From positions 1 to 64,000 of the forward strand of contig JBBJOW010000010.1 of assembly GCA_037724045.1 (NCBI GenBank): 64,000 bases of DNA. Reading direction: 5' to 3'. A program made the position numbers and the translations under genes. Numbering within the stretch: position 1 is the first letter of the stretch; the number at the start of each line of letters is the position of its first letter. The notes beneath the pieces are model-generated. The model was not told the DNA's origin and made no database searches. It saw only the letters and a program-made list of their open reading frames with translations. This DNA is from DATLGB01 sp037724045. GTDB taxonomy: Bacteria > Actinomycetota > Thermoleophilia > Solirubrobacterales > Solirubrobacteraceae. Of the stretch, positions 31,152-42,399 are shown one piece after another.

Positions 31152-32006
31152 GTGACGAGCGAAGCGAGACCGAATGGAGGGCGAAACCAAATTAAGATTC
31201 AGCTGATCTGCAACTCCGCGTCCGGCGGCGGAACCGACGACGGCGAGGTGACGACCGCGCTGAAGGGCCACGGCGCGACGCTGGTCGACGACGATCCCGA
31301 GCGCATCGTGGCCGCCGGCGGGGACGGCACCGTCGGCGAGGCCGCCGCCCTGGCCGCGCGGCTCGGCGTCCCGCTCGCCGTCGTCCCCACCGGTACCGCC
31401 AACGACTTCGCGCGCGCCACCGAGCTGCCGCAGGACTTCGACGAGGCGACCGAGCTCGCCGCCACCGGCGCGCGGACCAGCTCGCTCGAGCTGGGCTACG
31501 CGAACGGCCGGCCCTTCGTGAACGCGGTGGCCGTCGGGCTGTCCCCCGACGCGGCGCGCCGCGCGGAGCCGCTCAAGGGGGTGCTCGGCCCGCTGGCGTA
31601 CCCGCTTGGCGCCGCGATCGCCGCACTGCGCGATCCCGCCGTGCGCTGCCGCGTCCGCGCCGACGGCAGGACCCTGTTCGACGGCGAGGCGTGGCAGGTG
31701 ATCGTCGCCGCGACCGGCGCCTTCGGCGGCGGATCCTCGATCGACGTCGCCCATTCGGGGGACGGGCGGCTGGACATCGTCGTCGTGCCGGCCCGGCGGC
31801 GCGTCACCCTCCTGCGCATGGCCGTCGCGCTGCGCAAGGGCGACATCGCCGTATGGGGCGGCAGCGACCACGTGCGCGCCGACGCCGTGTCGCTCGAGGT
31901 ACCGGAGGGCACCCTGTGCAACCTCGACGGCGAGCGCGTGGACCTCGGCGAGCGGGTGCAGCTGAGCGCCGAGTGCGACGCGTTCGCGCTGGTGACCGGT
32001 CCGTAA
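31152..32006 (+). CDS. Diacylglycerol/lipid kinase family protein
   Basis: YegS/DagK-type lipid kinase, 284 aa, with the nucleotide motif AAGGDGTVGEAAALA near 50-64, PTGTANDFARA, and the second domain GDGRLDIVVVPARRR plus NLDGE(RV). The GTG at 31152 gives an odd N-terminus MTSEARPNGGRNQ made by a repeat (GAGCGAAGCGAG). The conserved protein begins at about KIQLICNSASGG; GGAGGG stands 9 bases before an in-frame ATT there, so an ATT start is an alternative. It is divergent from mce. Confidence 0.8.
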   Translation: MTSEARPNGGRNQIKIQLICNSASGGGTDDGEVTTALKGHGATLVDDDPERIVAAGGDGTVGEAAALAARLGVPLAVVPTGTANDFARATELPQDFDEATELAATGARTSSLELGYANGRPFVNAVAVGLSPDAARRAEPLKGVLGPLAYPLGAAIAALRDPAVRCRVRADGRTLFDGEAWQVIVAATGAFGGGSSIDVAHSGDGRLDIVVVPARRRVTLLRMAVALRKGDIAVWGGSDHVRADAVSLEVPEGTLCNLDGERVDLGERVQLSAECDAFALVTGP

Positions 32007-32159
32007 GAGGACCGCCAGCTCGATCAGCTCGGTGCGCTCGATACCGGGGGCTGTCGCAGACCGGTCGGCGAGCGCTAGGAAGCCCAGGCGTGCGCGGCCA
32101 ACGGCGAGCGGGACCACGAGCGCGCCAGCGCCGGCCGGCTGGTCACCGGTCCGTAGCAC
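32000..32159 (-). pseudogene. GAF-domain gene fragment between 15-bp direct repeats
   Basis: The minus strand encodes VGRARLGFLALADRSA...ERTELIEL, nearly identical to VGRTRLGFLALADRST...ERTELIELL in the EAL-GAF-GGDEF gene at 36279-38492. Only about 50 codons are present. The piece is bracketed by GGTGACCGGTCCGTA (31991-32005) and GGTCACCGGTCCGTA (32141-32155), the first being the 3' end of the lipid-kinase gene. Confidence 0.65.
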
Positions 32160-32241
32160 TGTCGACGTCCACGCGGGCTGGGCATGGGCCGGCCCGGGCC
32201 CGCCAGAGGCCGTCCCTGCCTTCGGCTGGACAGAGTGGGGC

Positions 32242-32862
32242 TCAGGGCATCACGAACGGCTGCACCGCGCTCAGGACCTGCTCCTGGGTCATGATTCTGT
32301 CGAAGGCCACCGGCGCCGGCTCCTCGCCGTTGAGCATCCGGATCGTCGCCGCATGGCGGGCCTCCACCTGGACGATGGTGCCGGCCGCGGCCAGCACCTG
32401 GAGCGACTGGATCTGCGGTGCGGCGCCGTTGTAAGCGCTGACGCCGACGTCCTCGAGCGTCTGGGCGAGCTTCAGGAAGTCCGCTTGATCGCCGCGCGGA
32501 AAGGAGGTTTGGGGCTTGGAGACCGGCTTGCCGCCGAGTCCGCGCACGGCCTCCGTCAGCGCGCCGACGTGCGCGGCCTCCTCGTCTGCGAAGGTCCGGG
32601 CCAGGGTGGCCGCCTCGCCGCTGAGCCCGCTGGCGCGGCGGTAGAAGTCGGTCTCCAGGTACTCGAGCATGAGCGCGAAGTTGAGAATGTCGACGTCGCC
32701 GGTCTTGCTCTGGGCCAAAGCCTCCCCCACGAAGGGCGTGACCGCGCCTAACCCGTAGACGCTGCCGGCCGCCAGCGTGGCGCGGACCATGAACGCGGCG
32801 CGCGACATGCCGTGGATCTCGACCGCCGCCAGGCCCGGCGTCGCGGGTTGTGTGCTGGTCAT
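32242..32862 (-). CDS. Exported ferritin-like protein, second gene
   Basis: 206 aa with a hydrophobic N-terminal export segment (about 20-50, MSRAAFMVRATLAAGSVYGLGAV) and a ferritin-like four-helix domain of the DUF/Ferritin_2 type (ALMLEYLETDFYRRA; ADEEAAHVGALTEAV; VEARHAATIRML). Glu and His in EY-E..., EE-AH and EARH fit a di-metal or haem-like site. It follows a paralogous lipoprotein after 22 bp and has a good AGGAGA ribosome-binding site. A role in metal or oxidative-stress handling outside the cytoplasm is inferred from the fold only. Confidence 0.82.
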   Translation of the reverse strand: MTSTQPATPGLAAVEIHGMSRAAFMVRATLAAGSVYGLGAVTPFVGEALAQSKTGDVDILNFALMLEYLETDFYRRASGLSGEAATLARTFADEEAAHVGALTEAVRGLGGKPVSKPQTSFPRGDQADFLKLAQTLEDVGVSAYNGAAPQIQSLQVLAAAGTIVQVEARHAATIRMLNGEEPAPVAFDRIMTQEQVLSAVQPFVMP

Positions 32863-32884
32863 GTAGTTCTCCTGTTCGCAGTGC

Positions 32885-33613
32885 CTAGGTGACGATGAAG
32901 GGCTTGACCTGGCGCAGCACCTGCGCCATGGTGGCCGGCCGGGCGAAGGCGCCGTCGGGCGTCGGCGGCAGGCCGGCCAGCCGGTTCAAGGCCGCGGCGT
33001 GACGGGCCTCGACGGTGTGGATCGAGAGCGCCGCCGCCAGCACCTCTTTGCTCTGGATGCGCCCCGCCTGGCCCAGGTAGGCTGCCGCGCCGAGGTTCTC
33101 GACGGTCGCGGCCAACTCCACCACGGCCGCGCGCCCACCGAGCGAGAACCTGGTGCTCGGCCTGGCGACCGGCGTCCCGCCGAGCTGCGCGACGGTGCCG
33201 GCGAGCGCCGCGGTGTGCTGGAGCTCGTGGTCTGCGATCGTCTTGAGCAGGTCGAGGTCGCGCCCCGAGAACAGGCCGCTCTGGATCACCTCGCGGTAGA
33301 AGGCCACCTCGACGTACTCCAGGGTCAGCGCGTAGTTGACGATGTCGACGTCGGGCGCCGGCGTCGGCGCGGGGGCCGACGGTGGGTCGGCCGTCGGCCC
33401 GTCGGAGATCTCGACCTCGACGTCGCCGCCGCCGGCTTGGCTCTGACTCCCGTTGCCATCGCCGTCGTCGCCGCACGCGCTGAGCAGGACCGCGAAGGCG
33501 GCCGCGGCGCCTGTACCGCCGCCGAGCTGCGAGAGGAACCGCCTTCGGGACGCGGGGTCGCGCGCAAGCTCTTCGAGAGCCGGCACCTGCGGTTCGCGGA
33601 CGGTTTCAGTCAC
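32885..33613 (-). CDS. Tat-exported ferritin-like lipoprotein, first gene
   Basis: 242 aa. A twin-arginine signal (RRRFLSQLGGGTGAAAAFAV) ends in a lipobox LLSAC, so it should be folded before export and lipid-anchored. A Pro/Asp-rich linker (about 45-80) leads to a ferritin-like helical bundle: YALTLEYVEVAFYREV, IADHELQHTAAL, VEARHAAALNRL. The paired E-x-x-x and E-x-x-H residues match the ferritin-like fold of the paralogue downstream. The GTG at 33613 has GGAG 6 bases upstream, better than the longer reading to 33664. Confidence 0.85.
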   Translation of the reverse strand: MTETVREPQVPALEELARDPASRRRFLSQLGGGTGAAAAFAVLLSACGDDGDGNGSQSQAGGGDVEVEISDGPTADPPSAPAPTPAPDVDIVNYALTLEYVEVAFYREVIQSGLFSGRDLDLLKTIADHELQHTAALAGTVAQLGGTPVARPSTRFSLGGRAAVVELAATVENLGAAAYLGQAGRIQSKEVLAAALSIHTVEARHAAALNRLAGLPPTPDGAFARPATMAQVLRQVKPFIVT

Positions 33614-33650
33614 TTGGTCTCCGTTTCTCGACACAGCATTGCGGCAGGCC

Positions 33651-34997
33651 CTAGAACTGGCCACCGGGGACCGGGACGTCCGCGGCTACGGCGGGCACCT
33701 CGTCCTCGAAGCCCACGGTCGGGCAGTTGATGACGAAGCCGACCGAGCCGTACGGCGAGCCGCCCGGGCCGGTCAGCAGATCCGGGCGCTCGGCGACGAG
33801 GTTGAGGATCCGGTTCTCGTCGGTGATCCGCTTGTTGAGGCCCTCGTCGACCGCCTTCTGCGTCCACTCCCCGACCTGAGCGTCCCACAGCGGGCTGTAG
33901 GCGTTGGCGTGCCGGGGGTCGGCCAGCGAGGGGAAATCGCCCAGCACGTTCTGGGCGTCGCCGTCCTTCTCGCTCAGAGCGGTCAGGAGCTCGCGGTTGC
34001 TCAGGCTGGCGTCCTCCTCGGCGTGACCGTCGAGGATCAGATGACTCAGCCCCTGCGCCTCAGGGTTGTCGGCGCCGGTCTGGCCGTTGGCGAACAGGAA
34101 GATCCGCTCGCGCGCCGCGCCGAGGAAGTCGTCGCCGCCGATGAATGCCGAGCCCTGCAGCAGGGGCACGAACGTCGCCCGCTCCAAGGTTGCCGCCGTG
34201 CCCTCGGAGGCCTCCGTGCTCAGGTAGAAGATCGTCTCGTCGGCCTCCTTGCCCCGGACGAGCAGCATCTCGACGGTCGGGGTCGCGAACTTGCCGGCCT
34301 CGGGGCGGTCGGGCATCTTGATGCTCAGGACGCGGTCCGCCGTGTTGCTGTGGCGCTCGACGTCGAAGGGGCCGTCGCCCACGGCGACGATCGGGGCGTT
34401 GTAGACGATGGCCGACCCCTTGATGCGGATGAACGGGCTGTAGCGCGCATCGCCGACGGCGCCCGGGGTGGCGTTCGCCGGCGGGAAGGCGTTGGGACCC
34501 GCCGCCGGCCCCGGGACGAGGCGCCGGTCGGGGGTGAAGTCGGGGACCCCCTCGAACTGGACCACCGCTTCGCCGAACTTGTTCTTGGGGTCGGCCTTGA
34601 GCGTCACCTCCTGCACACACAGCGGACAGCCCACGGCCATGTTGGCGAGTTTGGGGGAGAAGTTCAGGTCGAGGCCATTGGCCGTGCCGAACTCGGAGGC
34701 CTCGGTGAGGATGTACCAGTAGGTCTCCCCCTCGAACTCGCCCTTGTGCAGCGGCATCGTGATCGACTGGTTGGTCAGGTCGATGCCCAGGGCGCTGTCG
34801 AGAATCAGCTTCTCCTCGGGAAGCAGCTCGTGGCCCTTCGGAGCGAAGGAGACGGCGGGCTCGGACTTGTCGGCGAGGTCGGGCGTGAGGTCATCACTCA
34901 GCCCGCTCGTGGACCCGCCCGCGCCGAGCAGCACCGGCACCACGACCAGGACTGCGGCCGCAAGAAGGAGCGGCTTGAACAGGCGTGATTTGAGCAT
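33651..34997 (-). CDS. Large exported protein of unknown function
   Basis: 448 aa with a signal/anchor (about 4-26, KSRLFKPLLLAAAVLVVVPVL) and a long soluble domain without repeats. Notable are a CPLC motif (VGCPLCVQEV near 120) and a second Cys in FVINCPTVGF near the end, which could bind metal or form a disulfide. It heads the three-gene unit with the two ferritin-like proteins and is divergent from a LysR regulator. The ATG at 34997 is taken; a TTG two codons upstream has a better-placed GAGGTGAAGG and may be used. Family not recognised. Confidence 0.75.
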   Translation of the reverse strand: MLKSRLFKPLLLAAAVLVVVPVLLGAGGSTSGLSDDLTPDLADKSEPAVSFAPKGHELLPEEKLILDSALGIDLTNQSITMPLHKGEFEGETYWYILTEASEFGTANGLDLNFSPKLANMAVGCPLCVQEVTLKADPKNKFGEAVVQFEGVPDFTPDRRLVPGPAAGPNAFPPANATPGAVGDARYSPFIRIKGSAIVYNAPIVAVGDGPFDVERHSNTADRVLSIKMPDRPEAGKFATPTVEMLLVRGKEADETIFYLSTEASEGTAATLERATFVPLLQGSAFIGGDDFLGAARERIFLFANGQTGADNPEAQGLSHLILDGHAEEDASLSNRELLTALSEKDGDAQNVLGDFPSLADPRHANAYSPLWDAQVGEWTQKAVDEGLNKRITDENRILNLVAERPDLLTGPGGSPYGSVGFVINCPTVGFEDEVPAVAADVPVPGGQF

Positions 34998-35161
34998 CGA
35001 CAATTTCGGCCTTCACCTCGGGGGATGGACGGGCGATCCGCACGCTAAGCGCGCCAAGACGAGCCCACAACTCCGAAGCCTCACGGCGGCGTAAGGGCCG
35101 CTAACGGCATGCGGGTCCCGGTTCGAGTGAAACGCTGCGCCCGCAGCCGCTACTGGGGGGC

Positions 35162-36145
35162 ATGGTCACCAGCATGTTTGACGTGCGTCGGCTGGAGGTG
35201 CTGCTCGAGGTCGCCGGCACGGGCAGCTTCGCCGCCGCAGCCGAAGCGCTCTCGTTCACCCCCTCGGCCGTGTCGCAGCAGATGTCCGCGCTCGAGCGGG
35301 CGACCGGGGTGCGCCTCTTCGAGCGCGGCGCGCGTGGGGTGAGCCTGACCCACGCCGGGCGGGTGATGCAGATGCACGCGGAAGCTGTCATGAGTCGCCT
35401 GGCCGAAGCCGAGGCCGACTTGCAGAACCTCTCGGGGGTCAGCGACTCACGTCTGCGCTTCGGCTCGTTCACGAGTGCGACCGCAGCCTTCGCGGCCGAG
35501 GCGTATCGCGTGTTCGCCGAAAGTCACCCGGACGTGACGATCTCCTACAGCGACGGGGAGCCGTACGAGAACCTCGCGCTGCTGGCCGCGAACAGGCTCG
35601 ACATCGCCGTGGTCTTCGAGCTCGACGACTGGCCCGGCCACGTCGACTACCACGGGTCCAAGACCTGCCGCGAGCCGCAGTTCGAGTGCTCGGCGCTGTT
35701 CGACGACCCCTACCTGTTGGTTCTTCCGGCCGACCACCCGCTCGCCGAACAGGAGACTGTCGCGCTCGAGCAGCTCGCGGGTCAGCGAATCCTCGCGGCG
35801 TCGCCCTGGCTGCGGACGCTCCAGCAGACGTGCGCCGATGCGGGCGTGGATGCCGAGTTCGATTCGTCCTGCCGGGCCACCGGGTTCGAGGCGCTGCAGG
35901 CCCTCGTCGCGGTGGGCCGAGGCCTGACGTTCATGCCCGGCCTGTCGCTCAGCTGGCTGCGCGAGACGCTCGTAGCCCGGCCGGTCGCGGGAGCGCCGGT
36001 GCGGCACGTCAAGACGGCGGTTCGCGCCGGCGGCTACCGGTCAAGCGCCGTACAGGCCATGGAGCGGATCCTCAACTCGACGGCCGGCGACCTCGCAGCG
36101 GTCCCCGCATCCGAACCGCACATCGAGGTGGCTGTCGTCGCATGA
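35162..36145 (+). CDS. LysR-family transcriptional regulator
   Basis: 327 aa. The N-terminal HTH is classical (FDVRRLEVLLEVAGTGSFAAAA...SFTPSAVSQQMSALE). The effector domain (about 100-310) resembles OxyR/CysB-type folds, with RATGFEALQALVAVGRGLTFMPGL close to the OxyR pattern. It has four Cys in the effector domain (TCREPQFEC; TCADAGVDAEFDSSC), so redox sensing is possible. It is divergent from the ferritin-like operon across 158 bp, the usual arrangement for a LysR protein and its target. The ATG at 35162 is used. Confidence 0.88.
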   Translation: MVTSMFDVRRLEVLLEVAGTGSFAAAAEALSFTPSAVSQQMSALERATGVRLFERGARGVSLTHAGRVMQMHAEAVMSRLAEAEADLQNLSGVSDSRLRFGSFTSATAAFAAEAYRVFAESHPDVTISYSDGEPYENLALLAANRLDIAVVFELDDWPGHVDYHGSKTCREPQFECSALFDDPYLLVLPADHPLAEQETVALEQLAGQRILAASPWLRTLQQTCADAGVDAEFDSSCRATGFEALQALVAVGRGLTFMPGLSLSWLRETLVARPVAGAPVRHVKTAVRAGGYRSSAVQAMERILNSTAGDLAAVPASEPHIEVAVVA

Positions 36146-36278
36146 GCCCGGGTCTGCTCGGCCGCGCCCGACAGCACCGTCTCGAAGGCAGCGCCGCCCA
36201 CGCCGGTCGCCGCACACGACCAGCGGACGTGCTCCACAGGGCCGCAGACCCGAGCCTCACTCGCCAGCCACCCCTGAG

Positions 36279-38492
36279 CTATGGGACGCTCGGAGCGAGC
36301 GCAACGCCGTCGCGGCCGCGGCGCTTGACCTCGACGACCGCGGCGTCGGCGCGCTCGAGCAGCTGCGCGTCGGTCTCCCCACCGTCGGCAACGGCAACGC
36401 CGATGGACACCGTCACGCCGAGGCGCTCGCGCGCCCGGGCCTGCAGCTGCCACGCGACCTCCTGGGCCGCACCGCGGTCGGTGGTGTCCACCAGCAGCGC
36501 GAACTCGTCGCCGCCGAGCCGGTAGGCGCTGCCGGGCTCGGGAGCGATCTCGGCCAGGATGGCGGCCATTCCGCGCAGGATCTAGTCCCCGGCGGCATGG
36601 CCGGAGCGCTCGTTGACCTGGGCGACGCCATCGATCTCGGCCAGCAGGAGGGCGACCTTGCGCCCGGCGTCGGCAGCGGCCTTGCGCCTGCGCGGCAACC
36701 GGACCTGGAAGGCCTGCTTGTGGCCGAGCCCTGTAAGCGGGTCGCGGGCCGCGCGATCGCGCAGCTCCCCTACGGCGGCCAGGCCGCGCAGCTGGGCGGC
36801 CGTATGGACGCCCAGCAGCTCGATCAGCTCGGTGCGCTCGGTGTCCGGGCGCATCGTGGAGCGGTCGGCGAGGGCCAGGAAGCCGAGCCGGGTGCGGCCG
36901 ACTGCGAGGCCGACGACGAGCAGGGCGCCGGCGCCGGCGCGGCGCAGGGTCTCGGCGACCGTGCTGCCGCGACCAGTTGCGTCGGCCATGCTGACCATCG
37001 CCGTGCCGGGCTCGATCCAGCCGTCCATCTGGGCGAGTTCGTCGGCCGACAGCGTCGCGAACGCATCGGCAAGCGGGCCAGCAGCGTGCTGCGTGAGCAG
37101 CTGTCCGTCAGCGTCGCGTAGACCGATCATGACGGACTCCAGGCCAGACACCTCGAGCGCTGCTGCCGCCGCCTCGCAAATGACGGCGCCGGGCTCCTCC
37201 AGGGCCGCTGCGCGCGCGACGGCGCGCGCGAGGCGCTGGCCCGAGGAGGGCGTCTCGAGACCGCCGAGCTCGGCCAGACGGCGGCCGAGCACCTCGGCGG
37301 CGCGGTCGGCTTCCATGGCTGCGTCGGCTCCGATCGGCGCCGAGGACTCAACGCAGACGACGCCGACGATGCGTGTACCCATGTGCACGGGGACGGTTCG
37401 CACGGTCTTGACCGCCGAGGTCGAGCGCAGGTAGTCCGGCGCGTCGGCGACGTCGGGGACGTCGACGACCGCGCCGGTGCGGTAGGCCCTGCCGACGATG
37501 CCGGCGTCGGCGGCGATGCCATCGTGCAGGGCGTAGTAGCCGCGCGAGGCTGCGCAACGCAGACGATCTCCCTGGTGCAGGTAGACGGAAGGCAGCAGCC
37601 CAAGATGACCGAGGTGCTCGACCGCTGCCTCCGCTGCCTCGGTCGGTGTGGCGGCGCCGAGGATGCCGAGTTCGAGCGCCGAGACGCGGCGGACCGTGGA
37701 GTCGCTCCACTGCGGGCGTGGCGCGACCGGTTCTAGGAGCGGGACCTCGGGCCACGGGCGGCCCGGACGACCGAACAGCCAGCCCTGCGCGAGGTCGATC
37801 TGGCTCTCGCGCAGCACCTCGAGCTCCTCGCGGCGCTCGACGCCCTCCGCGACGATCACCGCGCCGACCTCGCGGGCGAAGGCCCCGAGCGCGCGCAGCA
37901 GCGCCTGGCGGTTGGCGTCCTTGTCGATGTCGGCGACCAGGCCGCGGGTCAGTTTGAGGAAGTCGGGACGGAGCTCGACGACGTGCTCCAGCGAGGCGTA
38001 GCCGGCGCCGGTGTCGTCGATCGCGATCTGCGCCCCCCGGGCGACCCAGGGCGCGAGCTGCTCGCGCAGCTCGGCGTAGTCGGAGATGTCGGTCTGCTCG
38101 GTGATCTCGATGACCAGCCGCGACGGGAGCTGGTCGGCGAGCATGAACAGGCCCGGATGGCGCAGCGCACCAGGGCTGATGTTGACGAAGAGCAGGCGGC
38201 GCGACGGCGGTGAGCCGGCCGCCGCCATGGCGGCCCAGCACGCGACCTCGAGGTCCTCGCGCATGCCGATCGCGTCGGCGGCGGCGAGCGTGACGTCGGG
38301 CGGCATGGTGCTCAGGCCGTCGGCGTACGGGAAGCGGGCGAGGCCCTCGTAACCGATCGCCTCGAGGTCCGAGGTCCGCACGATCGGCTGGTAGACGGGC
38401 TGGATGTTGCCCGGCTCGAGCAGCCGCTGCAGGTGCGCGAGCCGCCGCAGCGTCGCCGCGGGCTCGTTCCGGATCGACGAGACCATGCCCAT
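36279..38492 (-). pseudogene. EAL-GAF-GGDEF c-di-GMP enzyme with one in-frame amber codon
   Basis: One frame runs from ATG 38492 to 36279 apart from a TAG at 36584-36582 (codon 637). The order is EAL (about 30-260: QPIVRTSDLEAIGYEGLARF, VNISPGAL, IDDTGAGYASL, DFLKL, AEGVER, QGWLFGRP; all catalytic residues present), two GAF-like segments (about 270-550) and GGDEF. The amber falls inside GGDEF, between GHAAGD and ILRGMAAIL, before the active-site RLGGDEF. A truncated product would keep phosphodiesterase but not cyclase. Suppression or a sequencing error would restore a 737-codon protein. Confidence 0.85.
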
Positions 38493-38569
38493 ACGACGAC
38501 TGTCATCGGCTCCCGGCCCGCGTCCCTTTACGAAAAACGGGCGCCACCGGGGGCCGCCCTAAGCGGATG

Positions 38570-40159
<1,590 letters not shown>

Positions 40160-40197
40160 CCGTGCTGGTACTACGAACAACGAGCCTTAGCCGGCAA

Positions 40198-41025
40198 TCA
40201 AGTCGAAACTGCGTCTGCGGCGCTGCTCTGGGGTCTCGACCCCACGCCTTCTGCGTCAAGTATCGCCTCGAGGGCCGCGCGGCCGACCTCGAGCTGGCGC
40301 TCGTCGGGTTCGCGCGTGCCGATCGCCCGCTGGATCGCGAAACCGGGCGCGCGGAAGGCGCGCGAGAGGCGGGAGCCGTCGTGGCGCTCGGCCCACAGGA
40401 ACGCCTCGACGGCGACGGCGGTGGAGGCAAGCGCGACGGCGCCGCCGGCCAGCGGGCTGGGGCGCTCGAGCACGCGCTTGAGCACCATGGTGCCGGCGAG
40501 GTTGGACGCCGTCAGCGACGCGACCAGATGCGACCCGCAGCGCTCGTGCTCCTTGGCGGGCTCGCTGGCGTCCGCGTCCTGCTCGTAGGCGGCGATCGCC
40601 TTGTGCTCGACCCCGTGGTACTGGGCGACCTCACCGGCCCGCAGGGTGAAGAGCGCGGGCGCGATCGAGAGCAGCGCGGCCCCGAGCTCGCCGGCGCCGG
40701 TGCGACGGCGCTTGAGCAGCGCGCTGCCGGCGGTCGCGCCGACGGTGGCCGCGGCGACCGAGGCGTGCTGGAAGGGCAGCCGGGCCTCGGGCAGGCTGCG
40801 CTTGACCAGCGGGATGACCACCATCGCCTCGGCCAGCCGGACGACCCCGCGTGCGCCGGGCACGTTGTCCACCGCGCGCAGGCGGGGCTTGCGTCCCGAC
40901 GCGGTCTTGATCTGACCGTCGCTGGTGCGCACGGCCGCGGCCCAGTGGGTCGGGCCGTGCACGAGCAGGCCGTTGGCGAGGGCCATCCCGCCTAAGCGCA
41001 GCTTCTCTGTGGGTTCGTCAGTCAT
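40198..41025 (-). CDS. DUF1385 (YqhQ-like) membrane protein
   Basis: 275 aa with the DUF1385 hallmarks GGMALANGLLVHGPTHWA near the N-terminus, RGVVRL, and YHGVEHKAIAAYE, followed by CGSHLV. Several membrane segments lie in the middle and C-terminal parts. The function of the family is unknown. Its ATG overlaps the M20-peptidase stop (ATGA), indicating a two-gene unit; ftsH-like starts 38 bp further. Confidence 0.82.
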   Translation of the reverse strand: MTDEPTEKLRLGGMALANGLLVHGPTHWAAAVRTSDGQIKTASGRKPRLRAVDNVPGARGVVRLAEAMVVIPLVKRSLPEARLPFQHASVAAATVGATAGSALLKRRRTGAGELGAALLSIAPALFTLRAGEVAQYHGVEHKAIAAYEQDADASEPAKEHERCGSHLVASLTASNLAGTMVLKRVLERPSPLAGGAVALASTAVAVEAFLWAERHDGSRLSRAFRAPGFAIQRAIGTREPDERQLEVGRAALEAILDAEGVGSRPQSSAADAVST

Positions 41026-42326
41026 CGCAACAGCACTTTCGGCAGGTGGGTGAAGAACTCGGCGGCGAAGCCGAGGTCGCGGACGTCGATGCGCTCGTCG
41101 GCGCCGTGGATGAGCGGCCACGTGTCGTACAGCGACTGGTGGCGCTGGGGGAAGAAGCCGTAGGCGACGCAATCGGGGAAGGCGTGGCGCCACCAGCGCG
41201 AGTCGGTGAAGGCCGGAAGGACGGTCGGCACGGCCTCGGCGCCGGGGTCCTGCTCGGCGACCCAGGCGCCGATCGCGTCCATCAGGGGGGACTCGACGGG
41301 CGAGCGGTTGCCGACCACGGTCTCCATCCACTCCATCTCGACTCCGTCGACGAGGGCCTCCAGGCGGACCTTGACCGCGTCGGGCTCGAGGCCCGCGGGC
41401 GCGCGGCCGTCGACGTGCAGCACCGCCTGCCCGGGGATCACGTTGATCTTCTCCGAGGCGGCGATCATCGTCGGGGCGACCGTCACCTGCATGCCCGCCT
41501 TGACCAGCGCGGCGATCCGCGGCTCCGTCGCCTCGATGCTGCGCAACGCCGCCTCTGGCTCCGCAGGGTCCTCGCCCAGGCCCCGGATGAGGCCGCGCGT
41601 CTCGTCGGTCAGATCGAAGGGGAGGTCGGCGGCGGCCAGGCGCTCGAGGGCGGGCACGAGCTTGAGCAGCGCGTTGTCAGCGAGCGCCGGGACGGACGCG
41701 TGGCCGGCGCGCCCCCGGGCAACGAGCTTGAAGCGGAAGGTGCCCTTCTCTGCACAGCAGACGCCGTAGAGGCGACGCCCGGCGTAGGGCATGACCGTGC
41801 CCGCACCCTCGTTGAGCAGGTAGTCGCAGCGGGCGAGGTCGGGGCGCTGCTCGGTGAGCCACTGGGCCCCGAGCCGGCCGCCCGTCTCCTCGTCGACCAC
41901 GGCGAAGACGCGCAGCGCACCTCTGGCCGGGCGCCAGCCCGAGCGGGCGAGGTGGGCCGCGGCGACCGCCTCCGCGGCGACCTGGGACTTCATGTCGATC
42001 GCGCCGCGCCCCCAGACGTGGCCGTCGCGCAGCTCGCCGCTCCACGGATCGCCGGTCCACGCGCCGGGATCGGCGAGCACGGTGTCGGTGTGGCCGAGGT
42101 AGCCCAGGACGGGGCCGCCGTCGTCGGGATCGCCCAGCGTGGCGACGAGATTGGGGCGCTCCTCGTGCTCGCCGACCAGCTCCGTCTTCAAGCCGGCGTC
42201 GGCGAGGTAGTCGCGCAGGAACTCCGCCGCGGGCCGCTCGTTGCCCGGCGGGTTGACCGTGTTGAACGCGATCAGCCTGCCGAGCACGTCCGCGGTCTCC
42301 TGCTGGAGGTTCTCCACGACGTTCAC
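41022..42326 (-). CDS. M20-family metallopeptidase
   Basis: ArgE/DapE/ACY1-type di-zinc amidohydrolase, 434 aa. Metal-binding motifs are in order: LGYLGHTDTV (His), WGRGAIDMKSQ (Asp bridging), VVDEETGG (catalytic Glu pair) and LNEGAG; a dimerisation lid domain occupies the middle. Substrate is likely an N-acyl amino acid or peptide but is not predictable. The GTG at 42326 is used; the reading upstream overlaps the divergent rarA region. Confidence 0.87.
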   Translation of the reverse strand: MNVVENLQQETADVLGRLIAFNTVNPPGNERPAAEFLRDYLADAGLKTELVGEHEERPNLVATLGDPDDGGPVLGYLGHTDTVLADPGAWTGDPWSGELRDGHVWGRGAIDMKSQVAAEAVAAAHLARSGWRPARGALRVFAVVDEETGGRLGAQWLTEQRPDLARCDYLLNEGAGTVMPYAGRRLYGVCCAEKGTFRFKLVARGRAGHASVPALADNALLKLVPALERLAAADLPFDLTDETRGLIRGLGEDPAEPEAALRSIEATEPRIAALVKAGMQVTVAPTMIAASEKINVIPGQAVLHVDGRAPAGLEPDAVKVRLEALVDGVEMEWMETVVGNRSPVESPLMDAIGAWVAEQDPGAEAVPTVLPAFTDSRWWRHAFPDCVAYGFFPQRHQSLYDTWPLIHGADERIDVRDLGFAAEFFTHLPKVLLR

Positions 42327-42399
42327 AGTAACCCCACGGGGGCCCCGCCCTACGGGCCATCCCGTGTGGAGCCATGTCCCTTCGGGCACCCCCGAACCC

